From: Aeoliella sp052161615
GTDB lineage: Bacteria; Planctomycetota; Planctomycetia; Pirellulales; Lacipirellulaceae
Length of the DNA: 64,000 nt
NCBI RefSeq assembly: GCF_052161615.1
Contig: NZ_CP197417.1
Coordinates: 4,154,001 to 4,218,000, forward strand
Reading direction: 5' to 3'
How positions within the stretch are numbered: position 1 is the stretch's first letter; each line of letters opens with the position of its first letter. The notes beneath the pieces were generated by a model that saw nothing but the letters and a program-made list of their open reading frames with translations, made no database searches and was not told where the DNA came from. Made by a program: the position numbers and the translations under genes. Shown piece after piece: positions 1 to 10,942 of the stretch.

Positions 1-1
1 C

Positions 2-889
2 ACCCTCACTGTCGGAGCCATCGCCGGCCAACCCGCACTCGCTCAAGATGCTGCCCCCTCGAGCGACGAGGTGAAGAAGTTCCATCTGAAGTACGCCCCG
101 CACTTCGGCATGTTCCGTAACCTTGCCGGTGGCGACAAGATCGACCAACTGAACTTCGCAGCCGACCAGGGCTTCACGGCCTGGGAACACAACGGCATGA
201 AGGGCGAGTCGGTCGACACGCAAAACAAGATTGCCAAGACCATGGAGGATCGCGGCATGACCATGGGCGTGTTCGTCGCGCACGGCGAATTCGGCTCCAA
301 GGCGTTTGTGACTCAAGATAAGGACGCCCGCGCGAAGGTGGTGCAGGACATCAAGGACAGTGTCGAAGTAGCCAAACGAGTGAACGCCAAATGGATGACC
401 GTGGTCCCCGACGCCTACGTTAACGACATGGAGTGGGGCTACCAGACGGCCAATTGCATCGACCTGCTCCGCGAATGCGCCGAAGTGCTCGAGCCGCATA
501 ACATGGTGATGGTACTCGAACCCCTAAACTGGTGGCGCGATCATCCAGGGTTGTTCTTGCACAAGATCCCCCAGGCGTACGAAATCTGCCGAGCTGTCGA
601 CAGCCCAAGTTGCAAGATCCTGTTCGACATCTACCATCAGCAGATCCAGGAAGGGAATCTCATTCCCAACATCGACATGGCCTGGAGCGAAATCGGTTAC
701 TTCCAGTGCGGCGACAATCCAGGCCGCAACGAACCCGGCACGGGCGAAATCAACTATCGCAACGTCTTCAAGCATATTCACGACAAAGGCTTCGAAGGCG
801 TCATGGGCATGGAGCACGGCAACAGCCGCGGTGGCAAAGAGGGCGATCAGGCGGTGATCGACGCCTATCGCGCCGCGGACAACTTCTAA
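2..889 (+). CDS. Hydroxypyruvate isomerase-like TIM-barrel protein, 5' truncated
   Basis: The reading frame is open to the window edge and its first visible residues (TLTVGAIAGQPALAQ) look like the end of a signal peptide, so the true start lies upstream; the GTG at 71 is internal. The rest fits the AP-endonuclease-2-type sugar isomerase/epimerase barrel, close to hydroxypyruvate isomerases: a catalytic-type Glu in LEPLNW, a metal-ligand stretch KILFDIYHQQ, the GDNPGRNEPGTGEINY segment and a late MGMEHG Glu. Such enzymes interconvert small keto acids or keto sugars; export suggests a periplasmic sugar-acid role. The substrate cannot be read from the sequence. Confidence 0.8.
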   Translation, partial: TLTVGAIAGQPALAQDAAPSSDEVKKFHLKYAPHFGMFRNLAGGDKIDQLNFAADQGFTAWEHNGMKGESVDTQNKIAKTMEDRGMTMGVFVAHGEFGSKAFVTQDKDARAKVVQDIKDSVEVAKRVNAKWMTVVPDAYVNDMEWGYQTANCIDLLRECAEVLEPHNMVMVLEPLNWWRDHPGLFLHKIPQAYEICRAVDSPSCKILFDIYHQQIQEGNLIPNIDMAWSEIGYFQCGDNPGRNEPGTGEINYRNVFKHIHDKGFEGVMGMEHGNSRGGKEGDQAVIDAYRAADNF

Positions 890-1165
890 GCTCGTTCGTC
901 CTCTACTTCGCGTACATACCGCACTGAGGCCTTGGCTGCCCCGGCGCGAGCGGTAGCGCCTGGGCGCGGGTCAGTTCTGAAAAACGCACAGCAAAATACC
1001 GCTCACACGGAACTTTTGCGCGTTTTCCGGCTTTCTGGCCGCTTTTGGCTCCACGTTGGCTGACAAATCCCCCCTAATACGTGGGTGCAGGGGTTACTCG
1101 ACTTCCACGTCGGCGACAGTCCACCCCTGCCTCTCACCCGCCCCGACTGCTTGAGAGGTCCTGCC

Positions 1166-2149
1166 GTGAAATTCCCACCGATGAATCAGTCGTTCCGTAA
1201 ACTATTGAGAACGGCCCTGCTTATTTCAACTGCTATGGCCGTAGATGCCGGGGCAGCGCCTGCCGGGAGGGTGTTGATGCCGGTGATCGATGGCGAATGG
1301 ACTCAAATCACCGGCGATCCGGACCTAGGCAAGTACACCACCGAGGAACAGCAGCCCGTTGATTTCGCGGTATGGCAAGCTGCGAATGGCAAGTGGCAAC
1401 TGTGGTCGTGCATTCGTAGAACCAATTGCGGTGGCCGGACACGTTTGTTCTATCGCTGGGAGTCGGATGAGCTGACTGCCCCCGACTGGAAGCCGATGGG
1501 CATCGCGATGGAAGCCGACCCCAAGCTCGGTGAGAAGCAGGGCGGACTTCAGGCGCCGCATGTTGTGAAGCACAACGGCAAGTACCACATGTTCTACGGC
1601 GACTGGAACAATATCTGCCATGCCGTGAGCGACGACGGAGTGACCTTCGAACGAGTAGTTCAGCCCAACGGCAAGACGGGGATGTTCAGCGAACAAACCC
1701 GCGAATCCAACACCCGCGACATCATGATGTTAGATGTCGATGGCGTTTGGCACGGTTACTACACGGCGCATCCGAACGAGCAAGGCAGCGTCTACGTCCG
1801 CACTACCAGGGATTTCAAGGACTGGAGCGATTCAACGAACATCGCCTTTGGTGGCGAAGCCGGCACGGGGCCGTACACGGCTGAGTGCCCTGTCGTCGCA
1901 GAGCGAGATGGTCGCTACTATTTGTTTCGCACGCAGAAGTACGGCCCTGAAAGCATCACCCGCGTTTATGTATCCGACGATCCACAGATGTTTGGTATCA
2001 ACCAAGACCATCGGCATCTGGTGACCTCTCTACCGGTGGGGGCACCGGAGATCGTGACTCATGACGGGGAAGACTACATCGTCGCCACGAATCTCGACCT
2101 CAAGGGTCTGCGAATTGCCAAGCTAAAGTGGGTCGAGGAGAAACCGTAG
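1166..2149 (+). CDS. Secreted GH43-like five-bladed beta-propeller protein
   Basis: The protein of about 327 aa starts either at GTG 1166, which has GAGAGG 7 bases upstream, or at ATG 1181. It opens with a basic and hydrophobic stretch (KLLRTALLISTAMAVDAGA) that looks like a signal peptide. The body has short repeats of the glycoside hydrolase 43/32 propeller kind, such as HVVKHNGKYHMFYGDWN followed by a CHAVSDDGVTFER blade and YYLFRTQKYG. It probably acts on exported or environmental polysaccharide, but I could not assign a catalytic triad. An in-frame extension back to 1085 exists but has no start signal and would bury the signal peptide. Confidence 0.7.
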   Translation: MKFPPMNQSFRKLLRTALLISTAMAVDAGAAPAGRVLMPVIDGEWTQITGDPDLGKYTTEEQQPVDFAVWQAANGKWQLWSCIRRTNCGGRTRLFYRWESDELTAPDWKPMGIAMEADPKLGEKQGGLQAPHVVKHNGKYHMFYGDWNNICHAVSDDGVTFERVVQPNGKTGMFSEQTRESNTRDIMMLDVDGVWHGYYTAHPNEQGSVYVRTTRDFKDWSDSTNIAFGGEAGTGPYTAECPVVAERDGRYYLFRTQKYGPESITRVYVSDDPQMFGINQDHRHLVTSLPVGAPEIVTHDGEDYIVATNLDLKGLRIAKLKWVEEKP

Positions 2150-2166
2150 TTCGCCTCACGCCCCCG

Positions 2167-3456
2167 TTATGAAAGCGTCCACGGACTCCGCATCTCCGGC
2201 ACGAGTTGCGCCATTACGTCGGCATCGGGGGAGGTTTCGGTCGCTGGGTCCCACTCGAATGGCTTGCCAAGTCGCATTGCGATGTTGGTCAACTGGCAAG
2301 CGGTGGCCGTGTGATGGCCCGCATTGGCGGGGGCGACCACTTTTCCGTCGCCTCGGATCGCCCGGAGCCACGTCTCGCGATGCGTGGCGTTGGGATCGAC
2401 TTGCGGTGCGTCGAGGCCAGCCAGCAACTCTGGTCGATTGGGCGTGAGGGCACAGCCATGGATGGCGATCTCCAGTTGCCCCTCGGTTCCTTGCAGCACG
2501 ACGCCGCGTGGGCCTTCGTTGTTGCCCCGCATGATCATCCCGTTGGGGTACTCGTTCTCGAATTCGAACGTGATGAAGGCGTCGTAAAAATTGCCGGCGG
2601 GTGGCTTGCCGTTTGCCTTCACCTTCGTGGGGCCGGTATCATCGAGTCCCAGAACGTAGTGGGCCATGTCGATCACGTGGGCACCGCGGTCGGTGATTTC
2701 GCCGCCGCCGTAGTGGCTATCGAACCGCCACCAGAAGTGCGAACGGGCCGTGTTGTACGGCACCACCGGCGTGTGGCCGAGCCAGAAGTCGTAGTCGAGC
2801 GACTTCGGTGGCTCGCTGTTGGGAGGGGGGCTCGTGAAGTTCTCGACCTGCTGTAAATGAGGGTCGGAATTCGGTAAGCGAATCACCACCGTTTTCACTT
2901 CACCCAGTCGGCCTTCAAGAAACGCCTGCCGGGCGATGCTCGCGCCGCGGTTCGACCGCTCGTGGCTGCCCGTTTGCAATACCACACCGGCCTTGGCCAC
3001 GGCATCGGCGATCGCGCGGCTCTCGCCGATGGAGTTCGCTAGAGGCTTCTCGCAGTAAACATGTTTGCCCGCGTTTGCCGCTGCTACAGACACCAGCGCG
3101 TGCCAGTGGTCGGGCGTAGCGACCACTACCGCGTCGATATCGTCACGGCCAATCACTTCGCGGAAGTCCCCCGTCGCCGCGGCGCTAGGGACCATCTGCT
3201 TGGCCTTCTCCAGGTGCGAACTGTCGACGTCACAGACCGCGACCACGGCCACGTCGGGCCGCTGGCGGAACCAGTCGAGATGCATCGAGCCCATGCCTCC
3301 TGTGCCGACAAAGCCGAGGTTCAGCTTGTCATTCGCCGCGTTGCCTTGGGCTCGGCCGGTGCTGGAAAGCAGCAACCAACCACCAGCCGCCAGCGAACTC
3401 CGCCGAGCAAACTCGCGGCGATCGATGGCCGCTGTCGAATTACGAATCTGTGACAT
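2167..3456 (-). CDS. Gfo/Idh/MocA family oxidoreductase with Tat signal
   Basis: The 429-aa protein has a twin-arginine signal (DRREFARRSSLAAGG) and then a Rossmann domain with the nucleotide motif GFVGTGGMGSMH at about residue 50 and the family's EKP motif (YCEKPLANS) at about 135. The C-terminal alpha/beta domain ends with the family's usual FEWDP segment. Members oxidise or reduce sugars, inositols or sugar acids with NAD(P); Tat export implies folding with cofactor before export. It lies 53 bp downstream of the PhyH gene on the same strand and is probably co-transcribed with it. The substrate is unknown. Confidence 0.88.
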   Translation of the reverse strand: MSQIRNSTAAIDRREFARRSSLAAGGWLLLSSTGRAQGNAANDKLNLGFVGTGGMGSMHLDWFRQRPDVAVVAVCDVDSSHLEKAKQMVPSAAATGDFREVIGRDDIDAVVVATPDHWHALVSVAAANAGKHVYCEKPLANSIGESRAIADAVAKAGVVLQTGSHERSNRGASIARQAFLEGRLGEVKTVVIRLPNSDPHLQQVENFTSPPPNSEPPKSLDYDFWLGHTPVVPYNTARSHFWWRFDSHYGGGEITDRGAHVIDMAHYVLGLDDTGPTKVKANGKPPAGNFYDAFITFEFENEYPNGMIMRGNNEGPRGVVLQGTEGQLEIAIHGCALTPNRPELLAGLDAPQVDPNATHRETWLRAIRGDGKVVAPANAGHHTATACQLTNIAMRLGKPFEWDPATETSPDADVMAQLVPEMRSPWTLS

Positions 3457-3509
3457 GAAAGCTCCACCTGATTAATGAGAAGACACTCAATCTCACAAGC
3501 TGCGATAAG

Positions 3510-4367
3510 CTACTGCACCTTCAGCGCCTCGAGGTGCGTGGTCCATTGAATCTTGTCGTTGTGCGAGTGCGTGAAGCCAATGCTTCGCTCGTACTCCACC
3601 AGATCACGGCCGCGAAAAGCAACAATATACGTCCGACGCCAGCGGTCCGAATCGTTGCCGGGCGAACCGTGGACGATCCGCTCGTTGTGCACACTCACGC
3701 TGCCGCGAGGCACGGGAATCGACACGCGCACGTCTTCCGGGTCTAGCTGAATCGCGAGCGTGTGCGACTCTTCACGTTCGCCCGTGACGCTGCTGCTACG
3801 CAGCATTGGTCGGTGCGGGCGAAGTTGCGGCTCCAAATGCGAGCCTGGCACGACTTGCAGGCAGCCGTTATCGTCACGTGCATCGTCGAGCGCCAAGCTG
3901 CACGTGGCGGTCAGCGTGTCGAACTGTGGCGTCGACGGCCAGTAGCCCAGGTCTTGATGCCAGGCGAATTGTGCCCCGCCCTTTCGCGGACGTTTGGCGA
4001 GGAACTGATCGTAGTCGAGCTCAATCGCTTCGCCGAGCAACTGCTGTGAGATCGACCGGGCACGGCGTTCGTAGATATTGTCAACCAACTCTGGCCGGTA
4101 CACGCGCGGCACCACAGCATTGACGATCTGAAAATCTTCGAACGCCCGCGTGTAGGGACCACTCATGTCGCAGAAGTCGCGATTCATGCCGAGCACTTCC
4201 CCTCGCATGAACTGGTCGTAGATCACTTCGATCGGCGCGAGTTCTTCCTCGGTAATGACGTCGTCGAGCACGACGTAGCCATCGGTGTGGAAGGCCTCGA
4301 TCTGATCGGGAGTAAGAATGTACTGATCGCCCTGACGGCCCACGCCTGCTGCGGTTTGCAAAGCCAC
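3510..4367 (-). CDS. Phytanoyl-CoA dioxygenase (PhyH) family protein
   Basis: This 285-aa protein of the Fe(II)/2-oxoglutarate oxygenase family has the facial triad in order: H137 and D139 (FAWHQD) and the distal H233 (NERIVHGS), with a 2-oxoglutarate-binding Arg about ten residues later (WRRTY). There is no signal peptide, so it is cytoplasmic. It precedes the Gfo/Idh/MocA gene in a probable two-gene operon and is divergent from an AraC regulator 165 bp away, a layout typical of small planctomycete catabolic modules. The hydroxylation substrate is not predictable here. Confidence 0.87.
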   Translation of the reverse strand: MALQTAAGVGRQGDQYILTPDQIEAFHTDGYVVLDDVITEEELAPIEVIYDQFMRGEVLGMNRDFCDMSGPYTRAFEDFQIVNAVVPRVYRPELVDNIYERRARSISQQLLGEAIELDYDQFLAKRPRKGGAQFAWHQDLGYWPSTPQFDTLTATCSLALDDARDDNGCLQVVPGSHLEPQLRPHRPMLRSSSVTGEREESHTLAIQLDPEDVRVSIPVPRGSVSVHNERIVHGSPGNDSDRWRRTYIVAFRGRDLVEYERSIGFTHSHNDKIQWTTHLEALKVQ

Positions 4368-4532
4368 TTCGAAACTCCTCGCTTCCTAAGTCAAAACAGC
4401 GGGACGCCCCCGCCTGTGCCTCCTCAAGATATCCTGGTCTAGAAGTCGCCTCTCCGCCAAAGCGGTCAACAACCGATACTTTTCGATCACTTTCGGGAGC
4501 CGCAAACCGCAGGATCTGGTAGAATCGCGATA

Positions 4533-5447
4533 ATGGCCGTCTACCGAGAAGTCATCGAAACACCCGGCGATCAGTCGTTCCGGCTGCTGCACTGGCGAGA
4601 ATCGCTCGCCGAAGTGCTACTGTGCGAGGGAGCCAACACCGAGGTGCCCATGGTTGGCCGGGGCGATCACTGGCACGCCCATGGGCCCGTGGAGCTGACG
4701 TTCATTCGATCGGGGAGTGGCACACGCTTCATCGGCGATCACATTGGCAGCATCTCGCCTCCGGAACTGGTGTTGCTCGGCGCGAACTTGCCCCACTACT
4801 GGAGTGGGCTCCGGCCCTCGTCCGGCATCGCCGTGCAGTTGAGCTTGTCTCCAAGTAGCACGCTTACGCAACTGAGCGAAGCGAAGGAACTCGCAACGTT
4901 GTGGGAACAAAGTTGCCGCGGGCTATTGTTTCCGCGAAGCACGGCTTTGCGTGCTGGCGAACAACTCGACGCGATGCTTCACGCACCGCCGCTGAAGCGG
5001 CTTGCAATACTGCTGGATATCTTCGGCGAACTTGTCAATGAGAGCGGCGACGCCACGCTGTTGTGCGATCAAGTTTACGCTTTGAGCCCCCGCGGCCGGC
5101 ACCAGGAGAAAGTATCGCACGCCATCGAGATCCTGCTCGCCGACTTTGCCCACGAACTGTCCGTTGACGACATTGCGGACGCCGTGGAATTGCCGTCGGT
5201 CACGCTCAGCCGCTACTTTCGCCGGTACACGGGGCGAAGCCTCATCGAATTCCTCAACGAAGTACGCATCGACCAAGCCCGCCGCATGCTGCTGGAATCT
5301 GAGGAGCCAATCGGCACGATCGCGCTCGCCGTGGGGTTTGGCAACTTGTCGCATTTCAATCGCCAGTTTCGCAAAAAGACAGGCTATGCGCCTCGCGATT
5401 ACCGCAAATCTCGCGTGACGCCGACCTCGGCGATCGCTAACTTGTAA
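4533..5447 (+). CDS. AraC family transcriptional regulator
   Basis: The 304-aa protein has an N-terminal cupin-like ligand domain (residues about 20-170, with HWHAHGPVELTF and a FIGDHIGSISPPELVLLG strand) and a C-terminal double helix-turn-helix of the AraC type (residues about 195-295: ELSVDDIADAVELPSVTLSRYF, then PIGTIALAVGFGNLSHFNRQF). The cupin domain probably binds a sugar or sugar acid. It is transcribed away from the PhyH/oxidoreductase pair, so it is the obvious candidate to control that pair from the 4368-4532 interval. Confidence 0.9.
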   Translation: MAVYREVIETPGDQSFRLLHWRESLAEVLLCEGANTEVPMVGRGDHWHAHGPVELTFIRSGSGTRFIGDHIGSISPPELVLLGANLPHYWSGLRPSSGIAVQLSLSPSSTLTQLSEAKELATLWEQSCRGLLFPRSTALRAGEQLDAMLHAPPLKRLAILLDIFGELVNESGDATLLCDQVYALSPRGRHQEKVSHAIEILLADFAHELSVDDIADAVELPSVTLSRYFRRYTGRSLIEFLNEVRIDQARRMLLESEEPIGTIALAVGFGNLSHFNRQFRKKTGYAPRDYRKSRVTPTSAIANL

Positions 5448-5500
5448 GAGGTGTCGGGCGACCAGCTATCGGCAACTGTCCTGCAAACGGAGATTCGATC

Positions 5501-5926
5501 ATGCAACGCTTCGCTATTCGTTGGATTGCCCTTGTGACTCTCTCGACGATCGTCCCCTGTATCGCGAGGGCTGCCGATGTTCGCGACGACTACGAACTGA
5601 CGATGGCAGTCGCCGAAGTGGCGCTCGATGGCGAGCGAATGTTCGTGGGTAAGGACTTCGCAGGCAAGTTTGCCGATGGCTTCTACACCGACCCACGTCC
5701 AATGACGCGTGCCAAGTCGTTCTGGTCCAACGGTGTGTGGGCGAAGGTCGACCGCGATGACAATGGTCACTACGAAACGCTATTCGTCATGCGCGACGGA
5801 CGGCTTGTGTACTTTGGCTCGATCGGCCCGAAGGGGCAAATCGTGAACACTGCTTTCGAGTTCGCGGATTATCTGGGGGCGAGGTTTGACCGGATCGATA
5901 TGGCGAAGGTAGTGAGCAGCCGGTAG
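5501..5926 (+). CDS. Small secreted protein of unknown function
   Basis: The 141-aa protein has a clear signal peptide (basic start, hydrophobic IALVTLSTIVPCIARA core) and a mature part with no domain I recognise; it contains the segments ELTMAVAEVALDGERMFVG and RDDNGHYETLFVMRDGRLVYFGSI cut by short loops. A GGAG 9 bases before the ATG supports the start. It follows the AraC gene by about 50 bp on the same strand and might share its transcript. I cannot propose a function. Confidence 0.6.
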   Translation: MQRFAIRWIALVTLSTIVPCIARAADVRDDYELTMAVAEVALDGERMFVGKDFAGKFADGFYTDPRPMTRAKSFWSNGVWAKVDRDDNGHYETLFVMRDGRLVYFGSIGPKGQIVNTAFEFADYLGARFDRIDMAKVVSSR

Positions 5927-5979
5927 TTCGTTTTGTCGCACGACGCTAAGCCAGCCGAACGCCCGCTCGGAATATACCT

Positions 5980-6195
5980 ATGTCATCACGAATTGTGTTA
6001 AGCAACGAGCAGCTCCAACAATGGCATGACGCCAATGGCTATATCCAAATCGTTGACGCGGCGGGAAACGAACTTGCCAGCGTTTTGAAGCCGCCATCTC
6101 CGGAAATAATCACCCTCGCTCTGCAGCGAAGTCAATCCGCCGGCCCTTGGCGCACAACGGACGAGGTATTCCGGCACCTCGCATCATTGGGCTGA
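5980..6195 (+). CDS. Hypothetical 71-residue protein
   Basis: A short cytoplasmic protein without signal peptide or membrane segment. It opens with SSRIVLSNEQLQQWHDANG, has an IQIVDAAGNELASVLKPPSPE strand-turn-helix pattern in the middle, and ends in a helix with DEVFRHLASLG. Size and shape recall small DNA-binding or antitoxin-like proteins of planctomycetes, but no partner toxin lies beside it and no motif settles this. Codon use is ordinary for the region. It converges with the ThuA/DUF1080 gene, 31 bp away. Confidence 0.5.
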   Translation: MSSRIVLSNEQLQQWHDANGYIQIVDAAGNELASVLKPPSPEIITLALQRSQSAGPWRTTDEVFRHLASLG

Positions 6196-6226
6196 GACCA
6201 TCGCAAAATGACCGGGCATTAATTCC

Positions 6227-7705
6227 TCACCTCGCCGCTCGCTTCGCGATTTCATTCTCCTTCGCATCCAGCTCCGGATTCGGCGTGGCGTCGGCGTCGA
6301 CTTGCTTGCTGAGCCAGCGGATGCCGCCGAGCAGCGACTCTTGGTAAAGCGGGTTTTCCCACACGTCTTCGCGGTGGCCCATGCTCATGTGCATCACGCG
6401 GGCGTTGCCGTACTCTTTGACCCACAGCACCGGCACGTGGTACGGCTTCTTGAGGTCGGTCTTTTCCATGTCGAGGCTCATCAGCACGCGGACTTTCTCG
6501 GGCTGCCAATGATTGAACTGGTAAATCTCGTCCTTTAGCGTGATCTCTTCGCCAAACGGCGCGGATGCCGGGTGGTTGGAATCCTGGACCTTCACGGTGA
6601 CCGTCGAGTCGGCGCCCCACGGATGCCCATCGAAGCTGCCGCCGATCATGTCCCAGTACGGCTCGTAGTCCATGAAGGTGTCGGTGGCCGAGTGGACGCC
6701 AAGGAACGCGTGACCTTCTTCCTTGAGCCAGGTGTTGAGGAACCAGTCCATCGTTTCTTCCGAGATCGGCAGCTTCTGGTTCTTGTCGTACATCTTGCCG
6801 GTGGTGAAGAACATGACGATGTCGTAGTTCTTAATCAGCTCGGGCTTGAACTCCTTCTCGACGTCCTTGGTGCAATCGACGCGGAACAACCCGCTCTTGA
6901 TGCCCAGTTCGGTCATGATCTTTTCGGTATGCGACAGATCGCTCGTCTTGCGCTGAATGGTTGAATGCTGAAAACCCCCGCTCTGCGTCACTAGCAGAAT
7001 CCGCAGCGGACGATCGGCCTTGGCTGATGCATCGCTGGCGATGGGTCGAATGCGAATGTTGCGATACCAGACGGGGTGATCGTGTTCCTGTAGGACAATG
7101 TGACCTTTGGGGCTCTTGGCGAAACCTTTCCAGGCGTTGAACTTCGAACCAGCAACGCGTTTGTTCCAGTCGTCGCTACCAATTTCGGCCTCGACCACCT
7201 TCTCGCCGTTGAGCCAATGCTCAAGGTGTCCGCCATTGAGAATGATGCGGCCCTTGTTCCACTCGCCGGCGGGCTTGGTCGCGTCTTTCGTAGCGGGATA
7301 AAGGGCATACAGCGAACCCGCGGCCGTTTGATCGGTGGGTTTGAGATTCCAGCCCGGATTATCGAGCACTTGGTACTCGGGGCCGGTTGTGTACGGGGGC
7401 TCGGCGGTTTCCTGGACGCGGTAGATTACGCCGCTATTGCCACCGTCGGCGATCTTCCATTCGAACTCCAGCTCAAAGTCGTCGAACTGCTCTTTGGTCG
7501 CCAGGTCGGTTGTCTTCTTGGTCCGGGCGAGTGTGCCGTCTTCGATCGCCCAGCCATCGGGCACCGAGCTGTCTTTCGCTCCGTAACCCTTCCATGCGTC
7601 GAGCGAAGTGCCATCGAACAGCACCTGCCAATCGCTCTCCGCCGAAGCGACACCCGCGAGGGCAACGAACAGACAACCAACTACCGCCAGTCGAGCGAGT
7701 TTCAT
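6227..7705 (-). CDS. Secreted DUF1080-ThuA fusion protein
   Basis: The 492-aa protein has a signal peptide (residues 1-22, LAVVGCLFVALAGVASA), a DUF1080/3-keto-disaccharide hydrolase-type concanavalin-like domain (about 25-225: WQVLFDGTSLDAWKG, NSGVIYRVQE, GHIVLQEHDHPVWYRNIRIRP), then a ThuA glutamine-amidotransferase-like domain (about 232-470: RILLVTQSGGFQHS, GHAFLGVHSATDTF, NHWQPEKVRVLMSLD, VMHMSMGHREDVW). DUF1080 members cleave 3-keto-glycosides, and ThuA proteins act in 3-keto-sugar metabolism, so the fusion fits periplasmic keto-sugar processing. The fold placement is sure; the reaction is inferred from families. Confidence 0.88.
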   Translation of the reverse strand: MKLARLAVVGCLFVALAGVASAESDWQVLFDGTSLDAWKGYGAKDSSVPDGWAIEDGTLARTKKTTDLATKEQFDDFELEFEWKIADGGNSGVIYRVQETAEPPYTTGPEYQVLDNPGWNLKPTDQTAAGSLYALYPATKDATKPAGEWNKGRIILNGGHLEHWLNGEKVVEAEIGSDDWNKRVAGSKFNAWKGFAKSPKGHIVLQEHDHPVWYRNIRIRPIASDASAKADRPLRILLVTQSGGFQHSTIQRKTSDLSHTEKIMTELGIKSGLFRVDCTKDVEKEFKPELIKNYDIVMFFTTGKMYDKNQKLPISEETMDWFLNTWLKEEGHAFLGVHSATDTFMDYEPYWDMIGGSFDGHPWGADSTVTVKVQDSNHPASAPFGEEITLKDEIYQFNHWQPEKVRVLMSLDMEKTDLKKPYHVPVLWVKEYGNARVMHMSMGHREDVWENPLYQESLLGGIRWLSKQVDADATPNPELDAKENEIAKRAAR

Positions 7706-7766
7706 GGAGAGTACCCCTGAAGCAATGGGCCGAAACGGTGGCCTGAAAGAATGGATCGTAAAAAAA

Positions 7767-7805
7767 CCTCAGAGCCGGAAGCACATCAAGGCTCCGGCTC
7801 TGAGG
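7767..7805 (-). terminator. Rho-independent terminator after the second DUF1080 gene
   Basis: A perfect 13-bp stem (CCTCAGAGCCGGA at 7767-7779 with its complement at 7793-7805) has a 13-base loop. Read on the minus strand it is followed by a run of Ts (7760-7766 on the plus strand is A-rich), the classical intrinsic terminator layout for the gene ending at 7831. Confidence 0.85.
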
Positions 7806-7830
7806 CGTGTTGTTAACAACCTAAGAACAA

Positions 7831-8508
7831 TCAGTCCTCAAGCGGCTTGACCATGATGTTCTTGTAGTGAACTTCGCTACCAGGATCGTGGCCCTGCAGG
7901 GCGAACGTGCCCGAGCTGATCAGGCGACCCTTGAAGCCATCGGGACGCTCGACGTCGTCCGGCTCGGTGTAGTCGGTGGTGACTTCGCCGTTGACCTTGA
8001 TGATGACGTGCTTGCCCTTGACGATCACTTCTTGGGTGAACCACTCGTTGTCCTTGTGAGGAGCGGTGTCCAACACGTCGTCCACGGCGTACAGACCGCC
8101 GGTCTTCTTGTTATCGCTCTGGGTGGCGTTCACCTGGACTTCGTAACCCTTCTCGGGCCAGCCGCCCTCTTGGTACTTGGTGTGGAAGTACATGCCCGAG
8201 TTGGCCTTGGGCTTGGTCATGACGTCGCACTTCCATTGGAAGTTCTTAAAGTCGTGGTCTTCGACATCGCCCACGTAGAACAGGTGAGCCACGGGGCCCT
8301 TCACCACGATGGCGCCGTCCTTAACGCTGAACGTGTCGGCGTTCTCGCCCACCTTCCAACCTTCGAGGTCCTTGCCATTGAAAAGGCTGATCCAGCCTTC
8401 TTCTTCGCCTTCGGGGGCATCCTCAGCCAGCAACTGGCCGCCCAGCAGGACGGCAGCCACCAGCGCCACAGCCGCGCCAGCCCAAGGTTTCCAGTTGACG
8501 TTACGCAT
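7831..8508 (-). CDS. Secreted DUF1080 domain protein
   Basis: A 225-aa single-domain protein: signal peptide (WAGAAVALVAAVLLGGQLLA) followed by the DUF1080 domain with EGWISLFNGKDLEGWKVGEN, NSGMYFHTKYQEGGWPEKGYEVQVN and a closing GTFALQGHDPGSEVHYKNI. The family is now linked to 3-keto-disaccharide hydrolysis. It lies upstream of the DUF1080-ThuA gene on the same strand, but the strong terminator between them argues for separate transcripts. It is divergent from rpsA. Confidence 0.88.
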   Translation of the reverse strand: MRNVNWKPWAGAAVALVAAVLLGGQLLAEDAPEGEEEGWISLFNGKDLEGWKVGENADTFSVKDGAIVVKGPVAHLFYVGDVEDHDFKNFQWKCDVMTKPKANSGMYFHTKYQEGGWPEKGYEVQVNATQSDNKKTGGLYAVDDVLDTAPHKDNEWFTQEVIVKGKHVIIKVNGEVTTDYTEPDDVERPDGFKGRLISSGTFALQGHDPGSEVHYKNIMVKPLED

Positions 8509-8829
8509 CGCAATCGACTCCTAAATCTGAGAAAATGGGGTATCCGCGGGCAGAAAGTGGATTGTAACTGGCCGGGGGTGGCATGTCACGCTGCGGAGGG
8601 ATTCGCCCCCCTAGCTTGCCGAAATCCCCCCGAGCCCAAGTTGCTCAGCCCCGCCGATTTTGGTAGGATTGCGGGCTTATCGAAATGCCGCAGACTTGGT
8701 CCGTGAGTGTCACTGGCCCGGCGTTTGGATGGAACCCCTTTTTCTTAAGTTGGCGGCAACTGTTTCCTTGCCCCTAGCGTGGGCCCTCTGCCCCGCTCCC
8801 CCTCGCCAGTTCCGCCAAGTGGGTAATTC
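8509..8829. other. Intergenic region between the divergent DUF1080 and rpsA genes
   Basis: This 321-bp region has no coding potential I can support. It must hold promoters for both directions. For rpsA there is a candidate at 8641-8669. The rest is GC-rich and includes runs of C at 8604-8640 and 8770-8805; I see no riboswitch or strong hairpin. Confidence 0.5.
8641..8669 (+). promoter_or_regulatory. Candidate sigma-70 promoter for rpsA
   Basis: TTGCTC and TAGGAT are separated by 17 bases, about 160 bp before the rpsA start. The match to TTGACA/TATAAT is partial and no transcript data are available, so this is only a candidate. Confidence 0.3.
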
Positions 8830-10668
<1,839 letters not shown>

Positions 10669-10693
10669 TCACAGCTACTACAACTGCAACCTC

Positions 10694-10737
10694 AAGCAGC
10701 GGTGCGAATCATCGATTCGCACCGCTGCTTTCTTTTT
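10694..10737 (+). terminator. Rho-independent terminator after rpsA
   Basis: A 17-bp perfect stem (left arm 10694-10710, right arm 10714-10730) with a 3-base loop is followed by TTTCTTTTT. It starts 25 bp after the rpsA stop codon. Confidence 0.95.
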
Positions 10738-10942
10738 GGGCAGCGTGATTAGCAAACTGGCTCGATGTTACAACTGGAACATCCCGCGCACCCTACGTGG
10801 TTGGTATCGCTTTGCAGATCGCAAGCAGGAGGGGTCGATACTCTTTCTATCCTCGCCCTCCCGTACATGTGCACGCCTGCCGCCGCCCTCCCCAACCTGA
10901 GCGGCAGCGCGTGCATTTAGACACCTATCGATCCGTACCGCC

